64,000 nt of DNA from Gammaproteobacteria bacterium (GTDB taxonomy: Bacteria > Pseudomonadota > Gammaproteobacteria > Ga0077536), in NCBI GenBank assembly GCA_024234975.1, contig JACKNH010000004.1, forward strand, positions 248,001 through 312,000, given 5' to 3'. The position numbers were made by a program, and so were the translations under genes. Below are positions 52,703 to 62,211 of this stretch, in pieces. Below the pieces are notes generated by a model. It was not told where the DNA came from and made no database searches. It worked only from the letters and a program-made list of their open reading frames with translations. How positions within the stretch are numbered: the stretch's first letter is position 1; every line of letters begins with the position of its first letter.

Positions 52703-53623
52703 GTGACTAAACCGGAATCTCCACCGCTAACGGCTGCGATCGCCGCGACGCGCAAGCCGCGCTATCTCACAGGCCTGATCGGCGCCGGTATTTCAGCCTC
52801 ACGATCACCGTATCTGCACGAAGGCGAAGCCGATGCGCTTGGCCTGCGCCTGGTCTATTCGCTGTTTGACCTGCCTGGTGCGGCGGCCGGCGACCCCAAG
52901 CTGGCCGCATTGCTGGATGCGGCAGAAGTGCTGGGATTCAGCGGGCTGAACATCACCTATCCCTTCAAGCAGGCCGTGCTGCCATTGCTTGACGACCTCA
53001 GCGAAGACGCCAGTGCGATTGGCGCGGTCAATACCGTCGCCTTCCGAAACGGTGTACGAATCGGCTACAACACCGACGTGCTGGGATTCGGCACTTCGCT
53101 GACGCGTTGTCTGGCAGAGGCTGCATTCGATACGGTGCTGCAAATCGGCGCTGGTGGCGCGGGTGCGGCCACCGCATTCGCGTTGTTGCGCCATGGCGTC
53201 GGCCAGCTGCGTCTCTACGATACAGACCCTGCCAAGGCCGCTGCGCTGCAGGCGACGCTTGCCAGACGATTCGGCGCAGCCCGCGTCGCGCTCGTCGACG
53301 ACATTCCCGGCGGCACCGCCGGCGCCAATGGCATTGTCAACGCGACGCCCATGGGCATGGCCAGCCATCCCGGCACACCGTTACCGACGGGCCTGCTGCG
53401 CTCAGACATGTGGGTGGCGGATATCGTCTATTTCCCGCTGGAAACCGAACTGCTGGCGGCCGCCCGGGCGATGGGATGTCCGACCATGGATGGCAGCCGG
53501 ATGGTGGTCTACCAGGCGGCCGCCGCATTCGAAATCTTCACCGGCATTGCCCCTGACGCAGAGCGTATGTTGGCTGCGTTTGACCGCGACGCCGCGATAC
53601 GGGCGGCAGGCGGGCGCGCCTGA
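52703..53623 (+). CDS. quinate/shikimate dehydrogenase (AroE-like)
   Basis: 306 residues. N-terminal substrate domain LIGAGISASRSPYLHEGEA, catalytic Lys in NITYPFKQAVLP, Asp in GYNTDVLGFG, then the NAD(P) domain QIGAGGAGAATAF. The wording resembles catabolic quinate/shikimate dehydrogenases more than biosynthetic AroE. The GTG at 52703 has GGAG eight bases upstream; a GTG at 52685 is also in frame. It would oxidise quinate to 3-dehydroquinate or shikimate to 3-dehydroshikimate, feeding AroQ and the dehydratase. Confidence 0.87.
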   Translation: MTKPESPPLTAAIAATRKPRYLTGLIGAGISASRSPYLHEGEADALGLRLVYSLFDLPGAAAGDPKLAALLDAAEVLGFSGLNITYPFKQAVLPLLDDLSEDASAIGAVNTVAFRNGVRIGYNTDVLGFGTSLTRCLAEAAFDTVLQIGAGGAGAATAFALLRHGVGQLRLYDTDPAKAAALQATLARRFGAARVALVDDIPGGTAGANGIVNATPMGMASHPGTPLPTGLLRSDMWVADIVYFPLETELLAAARAMGCPTMDGSRMVVYQAAAAFEIFTGIAPDAERMLAAFDRDAAIRAAGGRA

Positions 53624-53824
53624 ACTGGCACCAGCCGCGATGGTCAGTCGAATGCCCCCGCTCACAGTCACTTCAATAAACATGGCATTGCGCCCGTGTC
53701 GCCGCTCGCGCGGCTACGGTCCGATCTCTAAAATGTTCCCCTCATTCGGCAGCGCCGGCGCCCTGCGCCACGCGCCGCCGTGCGGCACATTTCCAAGAGC
53801 ACTGGATCCCCGGGGATAGACGAC

Positions 53825-54478
53825 ATGGCCAAGACCGCCACCGCACCGACCAAAGACACACCTCGCGTTCGTGATACGGAATTGACCCGGTCAACGATTC
53901 TGCGGGTGGCGATGGAGGAATTCGCGGAGAAAGGTCTGAGCGGCGCGCGCATCGACGAGATCGCCGAACGGACGAATTCATCCAAACGGATGATCTACTA
54001 CTACTTCGGCAGCAAGGAAGGGTTGTACCAGGCGGTACTCGACCAGGCCTACACCGGTATCCGCAACACCGAAGCCACTGATGAACTGAAATCGCTGACG
54101 CCGCGTGAAGCGCTGGCCGAGCATGTCGGACTGACCTTTGATTATCACTGCGCGCATCCCGAGTTCGTGCGCCTGGTGATGAATGAAAATATCCACCACG
54201 GCGACTACGTGAGTGGCATCGAAAGTATTCGTACACGCAACAGGGTGTTGCTGTCGTTTCTGGCGGAACTGCTCGGCCGCGGCGTCGAATCCGGTGTGTT
54301 CCGCAAGGGACTGGATGCCCTGCACCTGCACATGTCGATCAGTGCGTTGTGCTTCCATTATGTGGGTAACCAATACACCTTTTCGCAGATCTTCAATTGC
54401 GACATGGCGTCGCCAAAATCCCGCGCGGAGCGGCGCCAGATCATCATCGATACAGTACTGAGGTGGTGTCTCGCCTGA
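53825..54478 (+). CDS. TetR-family transcriptional regulator
   Basis: 217 residues. The N-terminal TetR helix-turn-helix (RSTILRVAMEEFAEKGLSGARIDEIAERTNSSKRMIYYYFGSKEGLYQAV) is followed by a helical ligand domain of the C_29-like type (HPEFVRLVMNENIHHGDYV). It is the only DNA-binding regulator inside the catabolic island and the best candidate to bind the six 7-4-7 operators. No such operator precedes its own gene. ATG 53825 is preceded by GGGATAGACGAC. Confidence 0.92.
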   Translation: MAKTATAPTKDTPRVRDTELTRSTILRVAMEEFAEKGLSGARIDEIAERTNSSKRMIYYYFGSKEGLYQAVLDQAYTGIRNTEATDELKSLTPREALAEHVGLTFDYHCAHPEFVRLVMNENIHHGDYVSGIESIRTRNRVLLSFLAELLGRGVESGVFRKGLDALHLHMSISALCFHYVGNQYTFSQIFNCDMASPKSRAERRQIIIDTVLRWCLA

Positions 54479-54558
54479 ATCGCGTTGCCGCGGACAGCGA
54501 TTTCCGCTGACCGCGCGACCCGCTCCGGCGACCTGCCAGCAGCTTGGAGGAACAGCCG

Positions 54559-55449
54559 GTGAGCGTAGACGAAAACAATCCTGAACCCCTGAACCCGTTG
54601 GGCATCGCGGGTATCGAATTCATCGAGTACGCGACGTCGCAGCCACAGGCCCTCGGCCATGTGCTGCAGAAGATGGGCTTCATGGCCGTGGCGCGGCATC
54701 GCTCGCGCGAAGTCATGCTTTACCGGCAGGGCAGTCTGAACATCATCGTCAATGCCCATCCCGAACCCCTGCCCGGAATGAGCGCACCGGCGGAAGTGCC
54801 GGTGCTCAAAGCGATAGCCTTGCGCGTACGCGACGCCGGCGCAGCCTGGACGCGCGCGCTGGCGTTGGGCGCATGGGAAATGCCGATGCGAGCACAGGCC
54901 ATGGAACTCAACATTCCGGCCATCCGCGGCCCGGGTGAAACGCTGCTGTGTTTTGTTGAAGCACTGCCGGGGCTGACGCTGTACGACGTTGATTTTACCT
55001 TGTTGCCGAACGCAACGCGTGACGTGCCCCCGCTGAACGACCTGCACTGGTTCGGCATCGTGCAGACTGTCGCCGCTGATCACAGTGCGGCATGGATCGA
55101 GTTCTACCAGCATTTGTTCGCCTTCACCGTCGTGCCTGGCGGACAGTATTTCGGCGTACTCCCCAAGGGCACATTGCTGGAAAGCCCGTGCCATTCCTTC
55201 TACCTGCAACTCATCGAACCACCGCCCGGCGCGGATGATGTGGATTGGGACGAGGGGTTTCATCGCGTGGGACTGGGCACGCGCGATGTGCCGGCGATGA
55301 CCGCTGAGCTGAGGCAGCGTGGCGTCACCTTCATCGATCGCGGTTCAGTGCAGCTGTCGGCAAAGGGCGCCCTGAGTCAGGTTTATCTGGGCGGGGTGAC
55401 CTTCGAAATCGTCCATAGCCACCTGCAAGATCCGCTGGGTGAACTGTAA
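54559..55449 (+). CDS. HPPD-like vicinal-oxygen-chelate protein (half of split 3-dehydroshikimate dehydratase)
   Basis: 296 residues. Resembles the C-terminal half of bifunctional 3-dehydroshikimate dehydratases such as QuiC1, which is itself 4-hydroxyphenylpyruvate-dioxygenase-like. The 2-His-1-carboxylate metal site is present: His163 in LHWFG, His235 in GFHRVG, Glu283 in TFEIVH. GTG 54559 has GGAGGAA upstream. The stop overlaps the next ATG by one base (TAATG), so it is tightly coupled to the TIM-barrel partner. Here the domain order is HPPD-like first, the reverse of the fused enzyme. Confidence 0.82.
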   Translation: MSVDENNPEPLNPLGIAGIEFIEYATSQPQALGHVLQKMGFMAVARHRSREVMLYRQGSLNIIVNAHPEPLPGMSAPAEVPVLKAIALRVRDAGAAWTRALALGAWEMPMRAQAMELNIPAIRGPGETLLCFVEALPGLTLYDVDFTLLPNATRDVPPLNDLHWFGIVQTVAADHSAAWIEFYQHLFAFTVVPGGQYFGVLPKGTLLESPCHSFYLQLIEPPPGADDVDWDEGFHRVGLGTRDVPAMTAELRQRGVTFIDRGSVQLSAKGALSQVYLGGVTFEIVHSHLQDPLGEL

Positions 55450-56339
55450 TGGACGTGCGACATTTCGGCATGGACACGATCACCCTGGCGGGTTCGCTGG
55501 ATGCCAAGCTGCGGGCAGTGAAAGCGGCTGGGTTTTCGCAAATCATGTTGTCCGCCCGTGACATCGCCGAGTATGCAGCGGGACCCGATGCGGCCGTCGC
55601 GGCGGTGCGAGAGAGTGGGTTGAGAGTTACGGGTTTCCAGGTGCTGCGCGACTTTGAGGGGCTTGATGGCCACTTGCGTGACTACAAGACCGACATCGCC
55701 AAGGCCATGTTGCAGATGTGTCATCAGGTAGGCTCCAAAGTATTGCTGGTCTGTTCATCGACTTCGGCGCACGCCACCGACAAGCGTGAGCGGCTGGTGC
55801 AGGATCTGCAGGCGCTGGCGATGCTGGCGGTGCCTTTGAACATCCGTATTGCCTATGAGGCGTTGTCGTGGGGCCGCTTCGTCAACGAATTACCCCAGGC
55901 GTGGGAAATCGTGGTTGCCGCCAATCGCTCCAACCTTGGCATCGGTATAGATTCGTTTCACATACTCGCAACCCAGACTGCGCTGGATGAAGTGGAACTG
56001 CTGGACCCGGACCGGATATTTCTGGTGCAGTTGTCCGATTTCATGTGGCAGGAAACGCGTTCGCCCGAGGAGCGGATCACCACCGCGCGCCACTTCCGGG
56101 TGTTCCCCGGTGAAGGCGTGCACAGCGAAAACGTCTATGACCTGGTGCGCAGGCTGGAATCCCTCGGCTACCGAGGTGATTACAGTTTCGAAGTGTTCAA
56201 TGACGATTACGTTCAGTTGCCGCATCACGTCGTCACCCGGCGGGCCTTGCGATCGGCCCAGGGCATGTCAGGCATGCTGAATCGCCGTGGCGTACCGCTG
56301 ACGCGGACGGCTGCCGCGCATCAGGCCCGTTATCGCTGA
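55449..56339 (+). CDS. 3-dehydroshikimate dehydratase, TIM-barrel subunit
   Basis: 296 residues, AP-endonuclease-2/sugar-isomerase TIM barrel. It should convert 3-dehydroshikimate to protocatechuate. Putative metal ligands align with those of QuiC1 (E134, D165, Q191, E239): Glu137 in IAYEAL, Asp168 in GIDSFH, Gln194 in LVQLSDF, Glu248 in YSFEVF. Same-strand, one-base overlap with the HPPD-like gene. Protocatechuate-cleavage genes are not in the window. Confidence 0.86.
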   Translation: MDVRHFGMDTITLAGSLDAKLRAVKAAGFSQIMLSARDIAEYAAGPDAAVAAVRESGLRVTGFQVLRDFEGLDGHLRDYKTDIAKAMLQMCHQVGSKVLLVCSSTSAHATDKRERLVQDLQALAMLAVPLNIRIAYEALSWGRFVNELPQAWEIVVAANRSNLGIGIDSFHILATQTALDEVELLDPDRIFLVQLSDFMWQETRSPEERITTARHFRVFPGEGVHSENVYDLVRRLESLGYRGDYSFEVFNDDYVQLPHHVVTRRALRSAQGMSGMLNRRGVPLTRTAAAHQARYR

Positions 56340-56402
56340 ATCGGCGAACCGTCCACGGTACTCATCAGGGGGGCGCGGGTATCCGTCCGGTCAATGCCGC
56401 CG

Positions 56403-58568
56403 TTACTGGTGAACAATCTCGAAACAGCGGTGAATGCGCGGGTTGCGTTCAAAGTCCTGTGGAATCGTTGCCGCGCTGATGTCGGTAATGCGGCATCCGG
56501 TCAACGCGCCGTTGTCTATCTTGAAGCTGCGCAGGTTGGTGGAAAAAACCAGCGTGCCGTCAGCTGCCAGAAGTTTCATACACTGATTGATTAACGCGAC
56601 GTGATCACGCTGGATGTCCAGCGTCCCTTCCATGCGCTTGGAGTTGGAAAACGTGGGGGGATCGAGAAAGACCGCATCGAAGCGGCGCGCGTACGGGCTG
56701 CGGCTTTGCTCTGTCAGCCATTGCAGACAATCCGCCTGTTCCAGCGTGTGCCGCTGCAGGTCCAGATTGTTCAGCTGGTAATTCCGGCGTGCCCAGTCGA
56801 GGTAGGTCGCTGACATGTCGACCGAATGGGTCGTCTTCGCGCCGGCCAGCGCGGCGTGTACGCTGGCGGTGGCGGTGTAGCAGAACAGGTTGAGCAGGGA
56901 TTTGCCGGCCGCCATCGCGCCGACGCGGGCGCGCGTGATGCGGTGGTCGAGAAACAGGCCCGTATCCAGGTAATCGGTGAAGTTGACCTGAAAGCGGCAC
57001 GGCCCTTCAGTCACCACATGAAACCTGCCTTGTTCGTCGCTGCGTTGATACTGGCTCGCGCCACGCTGGCGGGCGCGCTGCTTGAGGACGACGTCGTCGC
57101 GTGGAATCTCCAGTACCCGCGGGACCGCGTGCAGGATGTCGCGCAGGCGTTGCCGCGCCTGCTGGGTATCGACTGTTTTCGGCGCCTCGTATTCCTGCAC
57201 CTGCGCAATCGTCCGCTCCGTCTGATAGATATCGATCGCCGCTGCATATTCCGGCATGTCCGCGTCATACAACCTGAAGCAACTGATATTCTCGCGCCGG
57301 GCCCAGCGTCGCAGGTGGTTCAGGTTCTTGGTGAGACGGTTGGCGACCATCTGCGCGCCGGCGCTCAGCGGCCGCTCAACATCTGTCTGGCGGTCAGTCG
57401 ACGGCAGCGCGTCGGCCTGGCTCAAATCGAAGCGCAGCAGCTTGCATTCGATCGCGCCGTTATGAAAGTTCGAAACGCGCCGCGCACGCAATCCCAATGC
57501 TTTGCCCAGCGGCGGGTTGCCGGTCAACACGGCGGCCTGCCAGCCCACGTATTTCTCGCGCATGGCCTGGCCGAGTTCAGCGTAAAGCGTTTCCAGCGCA
57601 GAGACGTCGCCCAGACGCTCGCCGTACGGTGGGTTGGTCACCAGTAGTCCGGTGGCTGCGGGCGCTGACGGCAGATCGGCCACCGCGCCCTGGTCCACCG
57701 AAACGATGTCTTTCAATCCCGCCGCGGCGACATTGGTCCGCGCGGCACGCACCGAGCGTTGATCGATATCGTAGCCATGAATCACCGGCGGATGCGCGGC
57801 GCCGGCGTCTGCGCGTTCACGGGCTTCGTCGATCAACTGTCTGCCACAGCGCGGTATCGTGTTTCAGCCACGCCTCAAAGCCGAACCCTTCCGGTAAAGT
57901 CCAGGCGCCTGGTCCATGGCCATCCAGGCCGCTTCGATCAGGAAGGTGCCGGAGCCGCACATCGGGTCGACCAGCGCACCGCCGGCGCGGGCGATATCGG
58001 GCCAGCCGGCGCGCAGCAGAATGGCCGCTGCGAGGTTCTGTTTCAACGGTGCGGCGACCGTGTCGTCCCGATAGCCGCGTCGATGCAGACTGGGCCCGGA
58101 CAGATCGAGATACACCGTGGCGACGTCATGCACCAGGAAGACATTAAGACGGATATCCGGGTTCTCCAGGTCCACGTACGGACGCTGGCCGAGGCGTTCG
58201 CTGAACTGGTCGACAATCGCATCTTTGGTTTTCTGCGCGATGAAGCGGCTGTGATTCAGCTTCGAGCTGCGCGTATTGGCGTCGATGGCAAGCGTCTTGT
58301 CGACGCTGAAATGCGTCGGCCAGTCGATGCGCTGGATACCCCGATAGAGCGCAGCCTCATCGGGCGCTGGAAACTGCGCGAGCTGCAGCAGGATGCGGCT
58401 GGCCGTACGTGACCACAGGCAGGCGCGATAACCGGTTTCCAGGCTGCCATTGAAGGCGATACCGGCGACGTATTCCTTGAGGTCGGTGGCGCCTATCGCG
58501 CGCAACTCGTCGGCCACGGCGGCGATGACCCCCTTGGCGGCGCTGGCGAAGAATGAACACAGTTCCAT
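56403..58568 (-). pseudogene. rlmL: 23S rRNA methyltransferase RlmKL, interrupted by two compensating frame changes
   Basis: Two-domain enzyme (m2G2445 and m7G2069 of 23S rRNA). The N-terminal part (58568-57864) has THUMP and the first methyltransferase (VDPMCGSGTFLIEAAW). The C-terminal part (57836-56403) has NPPYGER, the second methyltransferase (LNLFCYTATASVHAALAGA) and FLDPPTFSNSK. Both parts are in the same frame, separated by a TGA. In between, a different frame reads the conserved GFGFEAWLKHDTALWQ. This fits one base missing near 57884-57888 (AAGGG) and one extra near 57836. The total is 722 codons, right for the family, so this may be a sequencing error rather than a dead gene. Confidence 0.9.
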
Positions 58569-58612
58569 GGCTTATTCTACAAGCGGTTGCTTTGGCAGGC
58601 GGCGCATTGTCT

Positions 58613-60058
58613 TCAGTACAACATCACCGAGGCGAGGCCGAGGAAAACGAAGAAGGCCAGGCCGTCGGTCATGAAAGTGACGATGATGCTCGAGCCCAGC
58701 ACCGGGTCGCGCGCGCCGCGCACGAAACCATAAGGAATATAGACCCCGACCAGTGCGGCAATCATCAGCGTCAGCGCCACCGCGAGCATGGTGACCACGG
58801 CCAGTTCAATATCGGAATAGAACAGCAGCACTGCCAGACCGGTGACCGTGCCCCAGATCAAACCGTTGATGAGGCCGATCGACACTTCCTTCAACGCCAT
58901 GTACTTCAGGCTGCCGGTACTGATCTGGTTCAGCGCCAACGCACGGATGATCAATGCCACCGTCTGGTTGCCGGTGTTGCCGGCGATGTTGGCGACCACC
59001 GGCAGCAGTGTCGCCAGGGCCAGTTGTTGCGCGATGATATGTTCGAACAGGCCGATGACGCGCGAGGCGGCGACCGCCAGCACCAGGTTCAACCCCAGCC
59101 ATGCCCAGCGGTTGCGGCAGCGGCGCCAGATCGGCGCGAACAGGTCCTCCTCTTCGCTCAAGCCTGCGTGCTTGAGCCGCTCGTCATCGATGGATTCCGA
59201 AACATAATCCAGGATGTCGGCAATATTGATCACGCCGACCAATTGCCCGTACTGGTTGACCACCGGGGCCGCCACCAGATCGTAGCGCTCGAATGCCTGA
59301 ACGGCGTCCTGTGCCGGATCGTCGGTATTGAAGGTCAGCGGTTGGGGATGCATCAGCTCGCTGACCTCGGTGTCTGGGTTGTGCGCCAGCAGGTCGGTCA
59401 CCGCCAGCTTGCCCCGCAGATAGTTGTTGCGATCGACGACGAAGATTTCTGAAAGCTGCTCAGGCAACTCTTTACGCTGACGCAGGTAGCGGAACACTGT
59501 GGCCAGATCGATATCCTCGCGCACCCGCACGGCTTCGTATTCCATCAGCGCGCCGACGCTGCCTTCCGGGAATCGCAGCAGCTCACTGACTTCGCTGCGA
59601 TCACCCACCGGGAGCGAATCCATCAGTTCCTGCACGGCGTCCGGTGGCATATGCGGCACCAGGTCGGCCACTTCGTCCGCATCGAGTTGCTCGACGGCAG
59701 TGGCGATGTCGCTGCTGCGCATGGCCCCCATCATGCGTTCTCGCACGGGTTCGGACAGTTCAATCAACACCGCGCCGCGTTGTTCATCCGGCACCAGCGT
59801 CCACAGGTATTCGCGGCGCTCCAGCGGCAGCCCTTCGAGCACGAACGCGATATCCGCCGGATGCATGCGGTTGATCACACGGTCCAGCTCCACCAGGTTC
59901 TGCTTGGCGACCAACTCCTTGACCAGGTCGTGCCGGGGCTGTTCGGCCTGACGCTCGTCGATGGTGGATAGCAGATCCTGCTTGTCGAGGATGCCGATGA
60001 TGTCGGCCAGCGCGCGTTCGGGGCGCTGGCGGTAAGCGGTATCTTTATCGGTGCTCAT
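58613..60058 (-). CDS. mgtE: magnesium transporter MgtE
   Basis: 481 residues: N-terminal helical Mg-sensing domain (HPADIAFVLEGLPLERR...), two CBS domains (about 140-260), then five TM helices (LGLNLVLAVAASRVIG ... IVTFMTDGLAFFVFLGLASVMLY) with the pore segment PVVANIAGNTGNQT. Full length. Confidence 0.96.
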   Translation of the reverse strand: MSTDKDTAYRQRPERALADIIGILDKQDLLSTIDERQAEQPRHDLVKELVAKQNLVELDRVINRMHPADIAFVLEGLPLERREYLWTLVPDEQRGAVLIELSEPVRERMMGAMRSSDIATAVEQLDADEVADLVPHMPPDAVQELMDSLPVGDRSEVSELLRFPEGSVGALMEYEAVRVREDIDLATVFRYLRQRKELPEQLSEIFVVDRNNYLRGKLAVTDLLAHNPDTEVSELMHPQPLTFNTDDPAQDAVQAFERYDLVAAPVVNQYGQLVGVINIADILDYVSESIDDERLKHAGLSEEEDLFAPIWRRCRNRWAWLGLNLVLAVAASRVIGLFEHIIAQQLALATLLPVVANIAGNTGNQTVALIIRALALNQISTGSLKYMALKEVSIGLINGLIWGTVTGLAVLLFYSDIELAVVTMLAVALTLMIAALVGVYIPYGFVRGARDPVLGSSIIVTFMTDGLAFFVFLGLASVMLY

Positions 60059-60228
60059 GGTTCACGGCTCCGGCAGCCACGTGGATTCGATTGCCATACG
60101 CAAATCGATGTCCGCGCGCACTGCGCGTGGTGTGGAGGACACGTTGTGAGTTGCGGCTGACCGCAGCGGGCAGCCACCAGCGGCACGACGCAGCCTGACG
60201 GGCAACGCCGTGTTGACGGCGGGCCGGA

Positions 60229-60558
60229 TCAGCCGATCAGCTGGCTGAGAAGCACCAGTGCTTCGCGCTCTTCCGTTGTGATCTCGTCGTCCACCCGCGC
60301 CAGTTGTCCCAGCGCCTGGATGAACAATGCGCGATGCTCCGCCGGAATATCCATGGGATCGACCTCTTCCGGACGCGGCGGTACCTCCAGCCAGCGCCAG
60401 ACCTGCTTGCGTTCTTCATCGTTGAACGCCAGCTTGCGGATGCAATCGGCAACGAACAGCTTTTCCTCGCCACTGACTTCAAGATCGGACCACGCCATCG
60501 CACAGATGAATTTCATCAGGCGCAGGCGTTCTGCGGAATCAAGCTGACTCAGCGGCAT
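60229..60558 (-). CDS. TerB-like small helical protein
   Basis: 109 residues, fully helical and acidic: LRLMKFICAMAWSDLEVSGEEKLFVADCI and LARVDDEITTEEREAL. Resembles tellurite-resistance TerB-type domains. Start ATG 60558 (with GAGAAA upstream) chosen over 60606. Function uncertain. Confidence 0.72.
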   Translation of the reverse strand: MPLSQLDSAERLRLMKFICAMAWSDLEVSGEEKLFVADCIRKLAFNDEERKQVWRWLEVPPRPEEVDPMDIPAEHRALFIQALGQLARVDDEITTEEREALVLLSQLIG

Positions 60559-60640
60559 GGATGGTTTCTCACGGTGTCGATGAATGCCCCATCTATTGTA
60601 AGCCAATCAGCCCCACCAGGCATCCGCACCGAACGCTGGA

Positions 60641-61875
60641 TCAGGCCTCCGGGACCGGCACCGGCAGCCGCCGTGAGCGTTGGCGGAACGGAATGCCGAT
60701 CACGTCGTGGATGAAATAGCGGGTGACCGGCACGCCCAGCAGCATGCCCCAGAGGCCGAAGGCGTGGTAACCGACATACAGGATGATCAAGGTCAGCACC
60801 GGGTTGAGTTTCAGATGCTTGCCGTAAATCAGCGGGTTCAACAGGTAGGCTTCGACAACGTGGATGAAGACGACCAGTCCAATCACCCCCAGCGACAAGC
60901 CCAACCCGCCGGCATTCAGCGCCACCAGTACGATCGGCGTGGTGGAAATGAACACGCCCAGCACGGGGATGAAGCTGCAGGCAAAGACGATCACCGACAA
61001 CATCGCGACCAGCGGAATCTTCATCAGCAACAGGCCGATCAATGTCAGCACGGTATTGATGGTGGCGATCATCGCCTGTGCTTCGATGGCGCGCCCGACC
61101 AGCAGACCAAAGCGGAGCACCGGTTGGGCGGCCTCGTCATAGAAGTCTCCGATGCGCGAATCGCGCAGCCTCTGCACGCCGCGCTTGATGCGGCCGAGGT
61201 CGGTCAGGACCAGGAAGCTGAACAGCAGCGCCAGCAAGGTCGTCGCGGTTGCGCGGTAGACCATGTTGATCGCAGCGGGCGCGCGTTCCCTGACCTTGGC
61301 GAACTGTTCGGTCATCAGCGCATTGACGTGCAGTTGATCCTGGCGGGCGAAATAGCGTTCCACCAGCCCGGTCGGCGGCATTTCCGACTCGATGACCGCC
61401 GCAATCTCCTCTTCAGTCACGCCGAGCCGTTCACGCTCGACGGCCAATGCGCGGTCGACTTCCAGATTGATGCTGTCGGTCAGTGCGCTGCGGATGAACC
61501 CGTTCAGCGGTTGCCGCAGCGTCGGGTAGCGGGTGACGAGATCGTTCTTGGTTTCGATCAGACGCATCTCAATCTGCGGCAGGTTGCCGATCAAGCGGTT
61601 GACCTCGCTGGCGACATTCGGCGCGACAAACCGAACGAAACCCACCAGAGACAGCAGGAACAGGAGATAGAACCGTGGTGAGCGCCAGCCAGTGGGGGAA
61701 ACCCCAGGCGTCGATGACCGAATTCAACCAGCGGCGTGGCGATGAAGGCGAGGACATAGCTGAGAAAGACCAGACCGAAGAAATCACGCACCAGCCACAA
61801 CAGCGCAAACAGGATGACCCAGATCACTATCCGGCGGTTGCGCTGGTAAAACTCGTCAAGACTGAAAGTGGACAT
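60641..61875 (-). pseudogene. AI-2E/PerM-family transporter, frame disrupted twice near the N-terminus
   Basis: The reading starts at ATG 61875 (AGGCAGG upstream) with the N-terminal helix RRIVIWVILFALLWLV...LAFIATPLVEF. It then continues in a second frame (GFPHWLALTTV) across GGGGTTTCCCCC near 61704-61715, and in a third (FYLLFLLSLVGFVRFVAPNV) from about 61675. The rest, to 60641, is intact: SFIPVLGVFISTTPIVLVALNAGGLGLSLG and the C-terminal TM region. Removing one base at each point gives 410 residues, the usual length, so two extra bases from sequencing error or recent decay both fit. Confidence 0.85.
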
Positions 61876-62211
61876 ACCTGCCTGTTCCGGATTGAGCCGG
61901 CGATCCGTCGCCATTGAAATTGGCATGCCCGGCCGGGTTCAGGCACCCGTATAACTTACCATCAAGCTGTCGCAAAGTTGGCAAAAACGGTCGGGTGAGT
62001 GGCGGTTGGTCGATCGGAAGTGGCGCACAGGATTGCGAAACAGTCGTGTCGGAGCCTTGTGCGAGGTTGTGCGCAGTGTTGGGTAAATTCTGCGGCCAGC
62101 CATTCATCGCGCTGGCACTGGCCGGCGCCACGCACGCCGGCCCTTGTCTGCCCGCGATGAATGCGCAAGACTCCAGCGGGTGTCGCCAGGGCGGCGGATT
62201 GGGGGATTATC
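61876..62211. other. 335-base intergenic region before the flavoprotein
   Basis: Divergent gap between the transporter start and the flavoprotein gene. I see no gene, operator repeat of the island type or convincing promoter; GGGGGA precedes the flavoprotein ATG. Confidence 0.5.

Noticed and set aside
54559..55449. HPPD-like protein as a tyrosine-degradation dioxygenase
   Set aside because: Shorter than HPPD (296 against about 360), no hmg/tyrosine genes nearby, and coupled by overlap to the 3-dehydroshikimate dehydratase.
35422..56339. The catabolic island as a mobile element or prophage
   Set aside because: No integrase, transposase, tRNA junction, direct repeats or base-composition break seen at its borders.
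57836..57888. Programmed frameshifting in rlmKL
   Set aside because: Two opposite shifts close together and no such signal known for this gene; indel errors or decay are simpler.
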